The translations under genes and the position numbers were made by a program. 64,000 bases of DNA from Lutraria lutraria (taxonomy: Eukaryota > Mollusca > Bivalvia > Venerida > Mactridae). How positions within the stretch are numbered: position 1 is the first letter of the stretch; every line of letters starts with the position of its first letter. The notes beneath the pieces were generated by a model, which had not been told where the DNA came from, made no database searches, and was given only the letters and a program-made list of their open reading frames with translations. The stretch lies in assembly GCA_964023205.1 (NCBI GenBank), contig OZ026834.1:31844756-31908755 (forward strand). The letters are read 5' to 3'. Shown one piece after another: positions 13,087 through 24,566 of the stretch.

Positions 13087-16000
13087 TTATTCTAACGATG
13101 ACAACATAAGTAACTGTTTTAAAACTTTAGTTTGACTGGTCTCTCGTATTTCTCCAGCCAGGAACATCTCATCAACAACACTGTATACCTGTAAAATAGG
13201 AAAAAGACTTATCAGTACAGTTGAATGAGGAAATTGGTGACACTGAGTACAATCAAACATAAGTTAGTGGCCACCTCCGAATAAAGGGTACCTTGTGAAT
13301 AATGTCCATTCTTAAAAAAAAACGTCATTGATTATTTATAACAAAATGACCTCTGAGTGAAGGCCTACGTTCAATAAAGGCCTAATTTTGTCTTTGTTCA
13401 TAGGTTTGACTGCAGTCTGTAGTCTAATAATGGATAGAAATAATGAAGTTAAGCATCACACAGGTTTGAGGACTAACTACAGCTAAACTGATTGGCAAGA
13501 TACTGTTAAGATCAACTGAGTTCTCCTTTAACCAAGGCATTTACTATTTAGTGCTCATTTAAATTACAAATACATTTTCTGAAACTTCAGATTTTATGGT
13601 GAGACCTACATGATCACATTTAACTTGAGCTTCATATCACTCTCAATCATTTATGTCATCACAAAGGCAATAATAATTTGAAGAAAGTTATTGTAAAAAT
13701 GGGACTTATATTGGTTTTCAATGACAATACTTACTTTATAAAAGTTGAAGACAAGATCAAGTTCACAGACATTGTGGAAATATTCATTAAGCACTTCTAC
13801 AAAATTGTGTATTGCTTCAAGATAAGCGAGATTATTATCGCTGACATCCACACATATGCAGAAATACAATCCAGCATATCTTCGATAAACTATTTTGAAA
13901 TTTCGGAACTGAAAAATAGTTAGGTTGGAAGTATATAATAAATTAAAAAAAGAAAATAGAGAAACTAAATAACTAATTAATTTATCTTTTATAATTTATC
14001 ATTAAAAAACCCAGTGCATCAATAAAGAGCTTACTAAAGACAATCATTGGTTTGAACTTGCCAGGATTGACATACAGTAAAACCCCGATTATTCGAATGT
14101 CATTGGGACCTGAAAAATCATTCGGATAATCCATGGTTTCGAATAATCCATTTCAGTATAATGTATTGGTTGGAAACGATAAATTCCGTACTGTCCGTAT
14201 ATTGCAAGGGAGTTAACTCTCGTATGTAAACATGACGTTATTTATTTGAGTGGTAATAAGAATAAAATAAAATGTACAACAAACACTTATTATCTATCAT
14301 TGTTTTATGAATGTATATGAGTTAACCAATGAAACAATAATTCTTGGTAAATAAATACCCGCGCATTTATGGATTATGCAGAACACAATCCGACACAATA
14401 ATATGTCATTCTCACTTCACTTACTAACGATCGACTAGGCATCGCTATCGTAGCATTCTAAGACAATTAAAGAATCGAAGACGTAATGTTTTTAGGTTTG
14501 GTACGTTTTTTCATCATATTCTAGTTAGCTTTGTTTAACTGTGTTCGAATCTGGTTTTAAATTTTTATTGACGCTGAAATGCAAATAAGTTCATATAGAT
14601 CACCATGCAGGTACGTACGCATATTAACTTATTATACCCGAGATCATAGTGTAATATTCGTCGCGATTAGTATAAAAGCGTAACAAACAATATGGTCAAC
14701 TTAACGATAATTAAACTGTTGACACGCTTCGTGTATGAATTGATGTTACACATTGTTTGTCACACGACATTTGATTCTCAATCGGCCATTGTTAAATTGA
14801 CGACTTCGAATAATAGGTGTGAAAATACGCCCATTTGTAACTTTAGGGACCAAATAATGCATTCGGATTACACCAGGTATTCGTAAAATCCGATTCGTAT
14901 AACCGGGGTTCGTTGTACTTGAAATATATAGAGACGTAATCGGGACCGTAGATTTTATTCGGATAATACCGGGTATTCGGATAATCGGTGTTCGGATAAT
15001 CGAGGTTTTACTGTATATATATCTACGGTACTCTGGTTGCTGGTCCAACAAGGTCTGGTTACTGACAGATCGACATTTCTACCCAAAATACATGTCAGTA
15101 TGCTATTTTCATTACTGCTAACTCACTTGTCAAATTTTCATAGAATGATAGCACAAGAAGCTGCGACCTGAATTTGATCGCTGAGAGCACTCACCACAGA
15201 ACCACAATAGAACTTAAATTAAATTGAACCTACTCATCAGGAATGATAATTTGAGTTTGGTACTAACAAACTTCTGCTCTTGCTGTATGCGAGAACCGGA
15301 TGAAAACAATTCTTCTGCACTGAGCATGCGCAGCTTAAAGCCATGCCTGGTTTTATTTGATTAACTTTTATCACAACTGGTATGTTCGGTTTCATCTAGC
15401 TATTTTTATAACCATACTGCGTATATATGTTAATTCGTAATACGTGGGACAAGACTTAACGATTTCTTTGCACATAAAATGTACATGCTACTTTCTTTTT
15501 CGTAGAACATACTGGTCAGGCATACTTGATTAAGTTTGTGGCTTCATTTGCATAATTTATTCAAAACGCAAGCCAAGAGCAGAAAAGTTTGATGGTGTTT
15601 GGGTAAGCACCAGATTGTCCGTATTTGATTATCCTAGTGAGTAAACAAACTCAGTAAATGCACCAGTTCAAAATCTAGATAAGTAATCATTACAACTCTC
15701 AATTGTTACATTTTCTAAACAATAAATAACTAACCTCAACAAAGTTTGTGTGTTTAGCATCACGAACAGTAACTACAGCATGAACTTCTTCGATAAGTTT
15801 CTGTTTTTCATCATCATCGAAATGCATATACCACTTTGCCAGTCTGGTTTTCCCAGCCCTGTTTTGTATCAGTATGAAGCGAATCTTAAATAAATATATC
15901 AAAGTGATTAAAATAGTGTGTATATTTAAAAATACATTATACAGGTGTCTGTACAGACTAAATAAATTTAAAGCCAAAATAGTTGAAGAAAACTGCAGCT

Positions 16001-16308
16001 GAATTATTTATATAAATATAGATCATTAGTTCGAAGAGGCTACACATAACAACTTCAAATCACGTACAGATAGAATTAATAAAATTAGAAACGGCCGGGT
16101 AATACCGATACAATGCACCCCACCCACTTCAGACTAATATTCAAAACATTACAGCAGGAAAAAATCGCGACTTAAGAAAATCACAGATAAACAGAAGTAA
16201 ACCGATAGAAAGAACAACAATAGCATAAACAGTTGGTCTGGTTTTTCCATAAGGTCGGAGAATATTTGAACAAGAATATGTGACAAATAAATAATGTTAA
16301 TTTACCAT
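13087..16308 (-). CDS. AP2S1: AP-2 complex subunit sigma (clathrin adaptor)
   Basis: Four minus-strand exons: 16306-16308 (the ATG alone), 15735-15884, 13735-13908 and 13087-13188 including TAA. All junctions are GT-AG and in phase. They give 142 residues, the exact length of animal AP2S1. The protein starts [15 protein letters not shown], and the core ([43 protein letters not shown]) is nearly identical to the mammalian protein. Sigma-2 is the small core subunit of AP-2; it binds acidic dileucine cargo signals at the plasma membrane with the alpha subunit. Introns 2 and 3 contain small DNA transposons (14075-15013 and 13250-13412). The start is fixed by the first exon, which codes for Met only. 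The gene is divergent from ATG10. Confidence 0.97.
13250..13412. mobile_element. MITE with CAATCAAAC/GTTTGACTG ends
   Basis: Inverted ends (one mismatch) flank sequence rich in GGCC and AATAAAGG(C/G). The block resembling AAAGGCC..TTTTGTCTTT..GGTTTGACTG recurs at 31099-31336, 38807-38947 and 62940-63082, which defines a dispersed family. It lies in AP2S1 intron 3. Confidence 0.6.
14075..15013. mobile_element. Pogo/Tigger-like non-autonomous element
   Basis: The ends CAGTAAAACCCCGATTATTC and the inverse of GATAATCGAGGTTTTACTG are flanked by TA on both sides, the pogo/Tigger signature. Subterminal TTCGGATAAT motifs are repeated many times. No transposase is encoded. It lies in AP2S1 intron 2. 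A related end occurs at 59659. Confidence 0.8.
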
Positions 16309-16615
16309 TTTGGCCGGAAATACACCCACTAGGAACTGTCTAAATAATTGCGCATTATGTAAAACAATCGTTGTCGTCAGTACAACGCCCTCCTGTGCCG
16401 AGTGATGTATACTCACTTAAACCAATTAAATCAAACAATATTATGTTTATACATCAATCTATTGTATTTTTTAAATAAAATACATTATCTTTTTTAACAT
16501 CAAATAACTAAGATAAATTGTATTTATGTGAAATACTGAAACCGGAAATGAAATTATCGAAGTGAAAGTAGAACAATTTTCTTTGAGGATCAATGCTTGT
16601 GTCTGTTCATAAGTT
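16309..16615. promoter_or_regulatory. Bidirectional promoter region AP2S1 / ATG10
   Basis: Only 307 bp separate the AP2S1 start codon (minus) from the ATG10 start codon (plus), so both promoters and 5' UTRs must lie here or overlap. No TATA box is evident at either end. Confidence 0.6.
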
Positions 16616-17218
16616 ATGACTGCTGGGATTTTAACTGAAAGTGAATGTGAACAATGTATGAAAGATTTTATACGTAGGTCTCAGAAACTTTCAGAATCGT
16701 GGGAATTACTTGAAAATGGTCATAAATGTTACCTTCGTCTAAAAATATGGAAGGTATGCTCTACACTGGACGTTCCTAAAGATGTCACCATGGACACGAT
16801 GTGTGAGCTTGGAGGTGTTGATGAAGATACCACTACGTACAAGCAAGGCTGTATAGAACAATCGCTTTTATTTGAATATTACATTATCTATAGTGAAAGT
16901 TATTCTGTGCCGGTGCTATACTTCAATGTTTACAATTCAAATGGTGGATTAGTTCCCCTGTCAAACGTGTGGAATATGGTACCTGTACATTATAGAGAGC
17001 GACTTGAGGAAGATAAGTGGACTTTTATCACACAAACGGAGCATCCTTTCCTAGGTAGACCATTTTTTCAACTCCACCCATGCCATACAGCCAAACTGAT
17101 GGATGTTGTGTCCACGTGCACATCTAACACGTGTTCCAATTATCTAATTAGCTGGCTATCGGCAGTTGGACCCGTAGTTTTGTTGGACTTGCCATTAGCT
17201 TTTGGATGTAAAACTTGA
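16616..17218 (+). CDS. ATG10: Ubiquitin-like-conjugating enzyme ATG10
   Basis: A single uninterrupted frame of 200 residues. The family core is clear: PVLYFNVYNSNGG, then a WTFITQTEHPFLGRPFFQLHPC block, then NYLISWLSAVGPVV near the C-terminus. Cys156 in the HPC motif is the expected catalytic cysteine that forms the thioester with ATG12. ATG10 is the E2-like enzyme that passes ATG12 to ATG5 during autophagosome formation. The length matches animal ATG10 (about 220). The ATG at 16616 is the first in-frame start and is preceded by promoter-like sequence. An AATAAA lies 4 nt after the stop. Vertebrate ATG10 is multi-exonic, so the lack of introns is notable. The 3' half is duplicated as a pseudogene at 24281-24566. 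Confidence 0.95.
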   Translation: MTAGILTESECEQCMKDFIRRSQKLSESWELLENGHKCYLRLKIWKVCSTLDVPKDVTMDTMCELGGVDEDTTTYKQGCIEQSLLFEYYIIYSESYSVPVLYFNVYNSNGGLVPLSNVWNMVPVHYRERLEEDKWTFITQTEHPFLGRPFFQLHPCHTAKLMDVVSTCTSNTCSNYLISWLSAVGPVVLLDLPLAFGCKT

Positions 17219-17221
17219 ACA

Positions 17222-17227
17222 AATAAA
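17222..17227 (+). terminator. AATAAA signal just after ATG10
   Basis: The hexamer lies 4 nt after the TGA and is conserved in the duplicated pseudogene copy. It may be the polyadenylation signal. Confidence 0.45.
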
Positions 17228-17883
17228 ACCACAGTCTACAACACAATATCTTCCTGCGATTAATCATACATGATATGATGCATTTATGTGTTAACTTGAA
17301 GGAGGGGAATGATATTCATGCTTTGACGTTTTCGATTCCATTTAAATACTAGCTGAATGTGTTCTGTATGGATTATTTATTTTCAAATCTAGATCTAGTA
17401 CTTCATCTTCATATTGTACATATGTTTTCTTTAATAAATAACTTGCTTGAATATTTCCAGTGTTGTTAACTATTTCGCTTACAATGAATGTAAACTTACA
17501 CTTAAAATTTGTCTTTCTAAGTTCTTCAGCTAAGTACATAGTATTCACATGGCTAACTTCATGACATTTTCTGAGATAGACTCAATCAAAGGAAGAGTAC
17601 ACCATGTCAGACCAATTGTATGTAGTTGGGACAGTATTATATTATGTTGATATCAGAGTAAATCTCCCATATAAGTATATGTACAAATGTCACATATCGG
17701 CTATTTTATAATACAACAATCTTGGGTGTGTCTGTAATTAAGTTAATTGCAACGACTTACGTCTTAGTCGATATTTAATTAAATATTGTAAATCAACTGA
17801 ACTGCACACTTCCATTAATTTTTTAATATCACATGGAATTGTCCCGTAAGGTTACACAGGTCGATGATACACGTATATGTTTT
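17228..17883. other. Intergenic, no gene seen
   Basis: AT-rich. Together with the following LINE fragment up to about 19150 it has no counterpart in the second duplicated unit, where the ATG10 pseudogene end joins the protease upstream region directly. Confidence 0.6.
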
Positions 17884-18960
17884 ACATTAAACAAGGTTAA
17901 AGTGTCAACCCAGTCTCAATGTTATATGTAATGGTCAACATATCATAGCTGAGAATTCTGTTAAGTATCTTGGAGCCACTCTAGATCAAAGTCTATCCTT
18001 TGATTCTATGGCTAGGTCAACTATCAATAAATGTAACACTAGGTTGAAGTTCTTGTATAGGAAGAGTAAGTTCCTTAATCCACATTCTAAGGTGGTTATT
18101 CAGTTTGGTATAACAGCTTGACTCAGGAACTTAGGAACAAGCTACAGGTCACCCAAAACAAAATTATCAGATTTGTGTTAGATCTAGAAAAAGAGCTCAT
18201 ATTGATCAAAGTCATTTTGTCAAGCTGAACTGGTTATACCTGTCTCAAAAAGGGTTGATCAAATCATGTTGTGTCATGTGTTCAAAATCTACAGTGGTAG
18301 AGCACCACGTTACCTAATTGAGCATTTCATTCCACTTAGTTCAGTTCATAACTATTCCACTAGGTTCAGAGTGTCAGTTGATGCTTCCAGTGATTCATTT
18401 ACAGACACTGGAATTAAGATTCTGTCTACCCAAGGTTACGGGTTTGGTAAACGATCATTTGCTTATCAAGGTTGCTCCCTCTGGAATGAAATGCCACAGC
18501 ATATAAGAGAAGTTAAGAACCCCCCTCAGTTTAAGTCCACCGTCAAAGCCCATCTGCTTGCTAGTGTTTGAAGTTGCTTTTATACACATTTTAAATATCA
18601 ATAATTCTTAGATAATGATGTAAATTCTGTGATAGTAATTTTATTCTGTGATAATAGTTATCTCTAAGATAAATTTGTATATTCCATTTTCCTTTTTTTA
18701 TATTAATATAATTTGTTGTTGTTTCCTTGGTTATTTACATTAAAGGACCACAATGGAAATAAGGATTTATATGTATACTTCCTTTTTGTGTTATCCTTAT
18801 ATTTTAACGTTTGTGACATGGTTTTTAATTTTTTACAGATATTATTTACCTTTAATAATTTTACAGTCTCAATTTGTATATTCAGTAATATATTTTTGTT
18901 TGAACAATGTAACTTTATATGCCCATTTTGTGTAATGTATTTCCTATGTACTATGTTTTA
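17884..18960 (+). mobile_element. Truncated LINE: reverse transcriptase C-terminus and 3' region
   Basis: Broken frames read like the end of a non-LTR reverse transcriptase. About 17945-18060 reads NSVKYLGATLDQSLSFDSM. A frame at 18266-18571 ends with HVFKIYSGRAPRYL, SFAYQGCSLWNEMPQHIR and FKSTVKAHLL, typical of the C-terminal tail in CR1/L2/jockey-type LINEs. Frameshifts (for example near 18110-18190) and 5' truncation make it non-functional. The downstream GGACCACAATGGAAATAAGG segment is a recurrent LINE 3' motif. Confidence 0.75.
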
Positions 18961-19433
18961 GAAATAGTTAAAATATGAATAATAATTGATAAATACAATG
19001 TAAATATACAATCAAACGAATTTAAGCATTTTCGGTTTGCATTAATCTTACTTTTTATACACTCAAACACGCATGTTTACTTTATTCCTAATTACAACAG
19101 TTTTCATACTTTTCAACAATAAACGTACTGTTGATAAACCATAATAACTGTATGGCAGCAATGATGTTACATACTGACATTAACTAAATATGGTCGTGCT
19201 GGTCTAATTTGATTCACACGACTCTGTTTATTATTTCGACATTTTCAAAAGCATAATTTATACATTCTGTACGCCATGATACCTATTATTACATTATGTA
19301 TGACTCGACATAGATTCGTTCCCACGACATAATAGTAAGCAATTCGTAAACTACATAATGCATGTATTAGGTAATTTTTAAAGTTGTGTATATAGATGTT
19401 TCTATTTTCAAATCGCATGATTACTGCAGATGG

Positions 19434-19440
19434 TATATAA
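19434..19440 (+). promoter_or_regulatory. TATA box of M4 protease 1
   Basis: GGTATATAAACGACAAT lies about 45 bp before the start codon and is conserved before protease 2 (24841-24848). Expected initiation 25-30 bp downstream leaves a 5' UTR of only about 15 nt. Confidence 0.65.
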
Positions 19441-19480
19441 ACGACAATCCTTTTGCAATCAGGATACCTGTTTGACAATC

Positions 19481-22149
19481 ATGTTGCTTGGATACATTTC
19501 AGTGACACGTTAGTATATTTTCTCTATTCATTTTGGATGTTAATTTAACTGCAAATCTTTTTATTATTTTTGTCAAACGCTGTGAAAATTCATTTAAGAT
19601 TAAAATGCTTGTACAAATGTGTTTGTCTTTTGACCACACATGTTCATGTAATTAATTTTGTTTGGAGTGCTCCAACCCAGAAATTTAGCACTGGGAAGGT
19701 AAGGTACGGATTATTTTACCATATAACAACAGTGAAAAAAATTCTCCAAACTGTTTAATTTTATTAATTTGCTTGGATTTTCAAGAGTAGGAAGGAGTAC
19801 TCCAAACGAACTTATTTTTATTTTCAGCCTTGTCTTTTTACCACGTGTGTTCATGTAATTGATTGTTTTCTGCAATTACTTATTCCAGTGTTCCTAAGTC
19901 ATCTTACTACGTTGGCATGGGGAGCACTGCGTGTAGATGCACGTCTGAGAGCAAGAAGGACCATGGAACAACGGCGACACCAACTTGAACATTTTGGAAG
20001 ACGAGAAATGGAGACCCTATCTACGGCCGAATTATTCCAACTTGCCCCTGGTTTGTTTACGTTTTATTTATTTTTTAATCACAGACTTACATACATCGTT
20101 TCTTTCTATCGCTACATCATTTTGAGTTACTTACATGATTGCATACAAAAATAAGGCAATCTACCTGTGAGTCGAAATGATGACGTTTACAGATAGAATG
20201 CTATGGGGGGATCAATAAGCAGATGCGCGACGGCATAGTGTACTTCTAGTGTTTACTAGTATACTGAGTTTATGTGTAATTAAATGTACTTGTGTTTAGA
20301 ACTGTACTTATGCTATTTTAAATTATCAACAGGTGAATCTTTAGAAGAGAAAATTGAAGTAGATGATGCACTAGGTGGCACGGTGGAACGTCTAGAAGAA
20401 ACGTACAAAGGCATAAAAGTTTATGACACTGTTGTTACAGTTAGGAAAACAAAGACCGGGGAACTCACCGGTGAAGCAACTGGTACTATAGTTCAGAACA
20501 TTGACGAAGACTTACCAGATACTAAATCTGTGTTATCAAGTAACGAAGCATTGCATATCGTATTGATGTACGAAGGTGACGATGTTGATGATGTTGGTGA
20601 AATAAAGGTTAACCAATATATTTACATTGATATGAAAGACGGAGACAAGGCAAAGTTAGTTTACATTGTTTCCTATCTCGTTGATGGGTTTAAACGACCG
20701 TTTTATATTTTGAACGCGAACAGTGGAACCGTCCTTAAAAACTGGGAAGGTCTGAATTCATATCCATGTTGCCAAGGAAGTAATTTTAAGGCTGTCGGTG
20801 GGAATGAAAAAATGGGGAAAATTTCTTATGGTGACATGCCATATTGTCTGGCTATGCCGTCAGTGAATGGAACGTGCTACCTAGAAAACCAATATGTACG
20901 CGTAGTAGACATGAAACAAACATATTTCTCAAATATTACAGATACAGCTAGTTTTGATTGCGACTCGGGCTACGATGACGAAATTAATGGAGGATTCTCT
21001 CCAGCCATTGATGCATTCTTCTACGGGACTGTAGTTGGTAAAATGTTCGAAGATTGGTTTGGTGGTGCGCCTTTAAAAAGTAAAATCGTTCTGCGTGTCC
21101 ATTTTTACGTAAATTTTTCCAGTGCTTTTTGGAATGGAGAAAACAGCACATTTGGAGATGGTGGTGATGATTTTTATCCTTTAACGTCTTTAGATGTTGT
21201 AGGTCATGAAATTGGACACGGCATCACAGAGCAAGCCTCTGATCTTGCGTATTACGATGAACACGGGGCTGTCAATGAAGCATTTTCTGACATAATGGGA
21301 GAAACAGCTGAGGCATACTTAGCAAAAGCGGATTTTGTCACTGCTGGAAATATCATGAAAATAAAACCCTACCTGCGCGAGTTTGAAATTCCGGAAAATG
21401 ATAACAAATCAATCAGTAAGATAAGCGATATGAATGAAACCATGGATGTGCATCTTAGTAGCGGTGTTATTAGGCGAGTTTGGTATGTTGTTGTCAAAGA
21501 AGAAGGGATGTCCATACGAGATACTGCATCGGTATTTCTCCATGCCAACAAAATGTATTGGCACAGCATGGCGAGCTTTTATGATTGCGGGTGTGGACTG
21601 CTAATGGCCGCCATGGATCTTGGTTTCCCTACTCTACCATTTAATAAAGCATTTTCAAACATAGGACTTGAACATTGTGATGTTGAATCGCACATTCTTG
21701 GTTTGAATAATAATAAAACAGTTACAGGCGTAACAGTAAGTGAAACAGTTAACCCTGTCTTTAAGATGAAAACCCCCGATTGGGCGGACACCTTTCTGGT
21801 TGACGTCACTGGCGGACAATCTGCTAATTGGGTTTGGATTTCTGTTTTTCGAGGTGGTTGGGACAATTCCACAGATGCATATGTGGAGAAGAAAGGCGTT
21901 TCTATTGCCGAAGGTTTTGATCGTGTACACATTCCAGATTCTGCGGATAAAACGTTTTATATAAAATTCTCTGTACCAAAGTTCGAATTCGATGATAGTA
22001 CGTCAAACAACGTAACCAGAAGCAATACTCCTTTTCGTGATTTTTACAAGATTGATATAACTGCTGGATATACATGCCAGGTGAACTTTACAACAGACAT
22101 ATCCACATGGATTTACAAGCGTGATTGTGGACTGGATTGGTTTGGCTGA
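19481..22149 (+). CDS. Secreted thermolysin-like (M4) metalloprotease, copy 1
   Basis: Three exons in phase: 19481-19508, 19889-20050 and 20333-22149, giving 668 residues. The start is chosen because MLLGYISVTLFLSHLTTLAW makes a good signal peptide only when exons 1 and 2 are joined. Residues of about 25-230 form a propeptide with an FTP-like segment (LEETYKGIKVYDTVVTV). The catalytic domain has the zinc motif HEIGH (about 355-359), the third ligand Glu379 in HGAVNEAFSD, and the thermolysin-type catalytic His437 in MDVH. A C-terminal region of about 130 residues (from TVTGVTVSE) resembles the accessory domains of secreted peptidases. M4 enzymes are endopeptidases that cut before bulky hydrophobic residues and are mostly bacterial. 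Introns, TATA box and signal peptide show a functional animal gene. Its residues after the catalytic His (HLSSG) differ from copy 2 (HHGSG). Confidence 0.93.
19660..19807. mobile_element. 148-bp MITE in intron 1 of M4 protease 1
   Basis: The ends GTTTGGAGTGCTCC and GGAGTACTCCAAAC are 14-bp inverted repeats with one mismatch. The equivalent intron of copy 2 lacks the segment, which explains why intron 1 is 380 bp here and 189 bp there. Confidence 0.7.
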
Positions 22150-22263
22150 TAGTTTTTGAACTTCTAAATACATACATGAATGTACATTCCCCAAGTCTAA
22201 CATTTACACTTGTGTATAATATGTGTTCATCGGACGCCTTTGTAGAAAGAAATGATTATTCTG

Positions 22264-22269
22264 AATAAA
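22264..22269 (+). terminator. AATAAA polyadenylation signal of M4 protease 1
   Basis: ATTCTGAATAAAAGTA lies about 115 nt after the stop and is conserved after protease 2. Confidence 0.6.
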
Positions 22270-22437
22270 AGTACAATCTCTAGCACACGAATACGCCGTG
22301 TAAGGCTCATTCACTCTCGAAATATTGAACGCATGTAATAATACATCTAATATACTCACACTGAAATAAAGCACTGGATTGAACCAGGAACACGAGGTAT
22401 GTGATTAAGACCCAGCAGTCCTGTATATTCCACATTA

Positions 22438-22455
22438 GGGGGGGGGGGGGGGGGG
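22438..22455. repeat. Run of 18 G
   Basis: A homopolymer inside the element above; other copies have short G or C runs at the same place. The exact length is error-prone. Confidence 0.8.
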
Positions 22456-23176
22456 CAATAAACCAAACGGGGTCATTGATAGACTAGCATCTAATTAATT
22501 ACACAATCAGTCACTAAATGACTAATATATAGCTACTGTATAGACATTTTAAAATTATTCAGTGTTTAATTAATAATATAAATTATGCTGTTGTTTTTGC
22601 AAAATATTAAGAATAAGACAGCTCATTTAATATGACTGAAGAAATTAGTTACTCAAGTAAATGCTCTACGCATATCAAACACATTTGCAAATATTTGTGC
22701 CTCACACCAATTTATTGGTTAGGTCTGGATGGTTTTGATAAATAAATTAAACAGTCCATTTTGTGAAATTAATACAATCGTATCCTAACACCTTTACCAG
22801 TTAAATTAAATATTTCTAACCAATATATTTTCTCAAGCCGTACTGGTAAACATAGTTTCTTTGCAAGTTATTTTAAAGATTATTATAGTTATTTTGTTTA
22901 GCTAGAAGAAGCGTTAATTCAGTTGCATGTATAAAGAAGAAACAAAATGGCAGGAATAAGATGGTAGTGACAATAATTGTTATATTATAGTACATTATAT
23001 ATTGAAGTCTAACTGTTCTTAGTAAGAACTTCTTACATAATCTGGTAATTAAAGGATAACATTCATTAATTACATAAAAGGCTTATGAAAGCAACAGGAA
23101 GTTATCCATAAACTAATTATTATCACTAAATCAATACAATTTATGATCCTCTTACTAGTATATGACTAGGTGTCAA

Positions 23177-23547
23177 TTCCATAGGCACTCGATTCCGTGA
23201 TTTTTATACGTTTACAGACGTTATTTTTCAATTTCACACATCAAACAACGCAAATCTGTCGAAAGAAAGATCTTCATTTTCCCCTTATTGAGTGTATAAA
23301 ATACTCCAAGGTAGTGAACTCGCCATCTTTTCGATTGACGGTAGTGACGAAAATAAGCGTGGGTCCCGGCTTTCCTTGTAAAAGCTGTCAAAACGTTTAA
23401 AGTTGGGGAACACTACAACGGAAGCAAGGTTCCCGGAAAGCACGTGCAGATTAGAAGGAAAGCCGGGATCCACGCTTATTTTCGTCACTACCGTCAATCG
23501 AAAAGATTCTACAAACGTAGAGAAATCTCGGAATCGAGTGCCTATGG
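23177..23547. mobile_element. Nested foldback MITE (CCATAGGCACTCGATTCCG ends)
   Basis: 19-bp inverted ends plus long internal inverted arms (23328-23380 against 23459-23512, each with CGAAAATAAGCGTGG) make most of the element foldable. TCAA occurs on both sides (23173-23176 and 23548-23551). Removing the insert restores the GTGTCAAGTCTACAGACA string found in sister copies of the host element. Confidence 0.8.
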
Positions 23548-23684
23548 TCAAGTCTACAGACACTTAGCTGACCGTAAAAAAGACAGGATTAATCCCATTA
23601 GTGGCAATAAAACAAGAGATTAGACCTCATGTGGATTTTTTGGGGGGTGGGGTCACTTGTATAGCAGCTGTTTAATGTATTTAA

Positions 23685-24280
23685 TTATATACGAAGGCGG
23701 TCTGTTATTTAGAGAAAATTTGAAAACCGGTCCGAAACTTGGAAGACAATTTTGTGACTTTTGCAGTAAAACGTTAATCATAAGATCATATCAACATGCA
23801 TCCATAAAATATTTCCCATGATAATACATTCAGACAACATAATTTTGACAAATGAGATGGGATTTGTTGGAATGGGTCCAGGATGGACCTTTTCACTTAC
23901 ACGATCCAGTATGCTTTGTTTGTTTCATCGAGTTTTACGCCATTTTCAACATTATTTCAGTCATATCGTGGCGGGCAGTTATCCTAACCAGCTTTCTCGG
24001 ACTTCATTTAGACCTTAATCAGTACTAACCACATTCTATCCGCAAGCTTCTGCCAATTAAGCTATACCCCACATAATTCAGAGGTGGAGGACAATATAAC
24101 ATGGATGTAATATCTTCAGTCAAATTTGTCACGGACAGTGTGAGCCACAACCTCTCGATCACATGCATTATTTAATTGAGTTCTATCTCCTGGTGCGTCT
24201 TTCTTTTGACCAAGTGGTTATGGAGTCAAAGGAAGGTAGTCAGGTATACGATTATATAGGAAAATGATTTTGATAGAATC
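23685..24280. other. Spacer between host element and second duplicated unit
   Basis: No gene or recognised repeat. A 66-codon frame at 23818-24018 has no supporting features. Confidence 0.5.
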
Positions 24281-24566
24281 ACCTTCCAAAAATATGGAAG
24301 GTATGCTCAACACTGGACGTTCCTGGAGATGTTACCATGGACACGATATGTGAGCTTGAAGTTGTTGATGAAGATACTACGTACAAGCAAGACTGTAAAA
24401 AACAATCGCATTTATTTGAATATTGCATTATTTGTAGTGAAAGCAATACCTTAATGTTTACAATTTAAGTGGTGGATTAGTTTTCTTGTCAAACGTGTCG
24501 AATATGGTAGTTTTGTTGGACTTGCCATTAGCTTTTGGATGTTAAACTTGAATAAATAAAACCACT
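24281..24566 (+). pseudogene. ATG10: ATG10 pseudogene (3' half copy)
   Basis: The sequence matches ATG10 from about 16730 onward (AAAAATATGGAAGGTATGCT, then TTCCTGGAGATGTTACCATG). It has no 5' half and carries several small frameshifting deletions. A deletion of roughly 195 bp removes the segment encoding the HPC catalytic cysteine; it joins AATATGGTA to GTTTTGTTGGACTTG with a GTA microhomology. The 3' flank AATAAATAAAACCAC is also retained. It cannot encode ATG10 and is evidence for a segmental duplication that carried the protease. Confidence 0.9.

Larger units (their letters stand above)
22370..23680. mobile_element. TTAA-flanked non-autonomous element, long copy with nested insertion
   Basis: It belongs to a family seen also at 38463-38784, 39662-40460, 53841-54718 and 54723-55058. 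One end reads (A)GACATTGAACCAGG..GACCCAGCAGTCCTGTA; the other reads GGGTCACTTGTATAGCAGCTG..AATGTCT. Its right end is followed by TTAA. Interior landmarks (GTCATTGATAGACTAGC; GATTAATCCCATTAG) are shared. The left end is degenerate. A separate MITE (23177-23547) is inserted in it. No coding capacity is seen. Confidence 0.7.

Noticed and set aside
14746..15051. 101-codon minus-strand frame rich in [11 protein letters not shown]
   Set aside because: It is a translation of repeated TTCGGATAAT motifs at the end of the pogo-like element.
21579..21932. Minus-strand open frames over the protease third exon (also 27259-27534)
   Set aside because: They are shadows of the highly conserved protease exon; the same frames recur in both copies because the DNA is duplicated.
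22438..22455. G run and similar C/G runs (40374, 35547) as regulatory G-quadruplex sites
   Set aside because: They are uninterrupted homopolymers, two of them at the same place in a transposon family; length polymorphism or sequencing error is the simpler reading.
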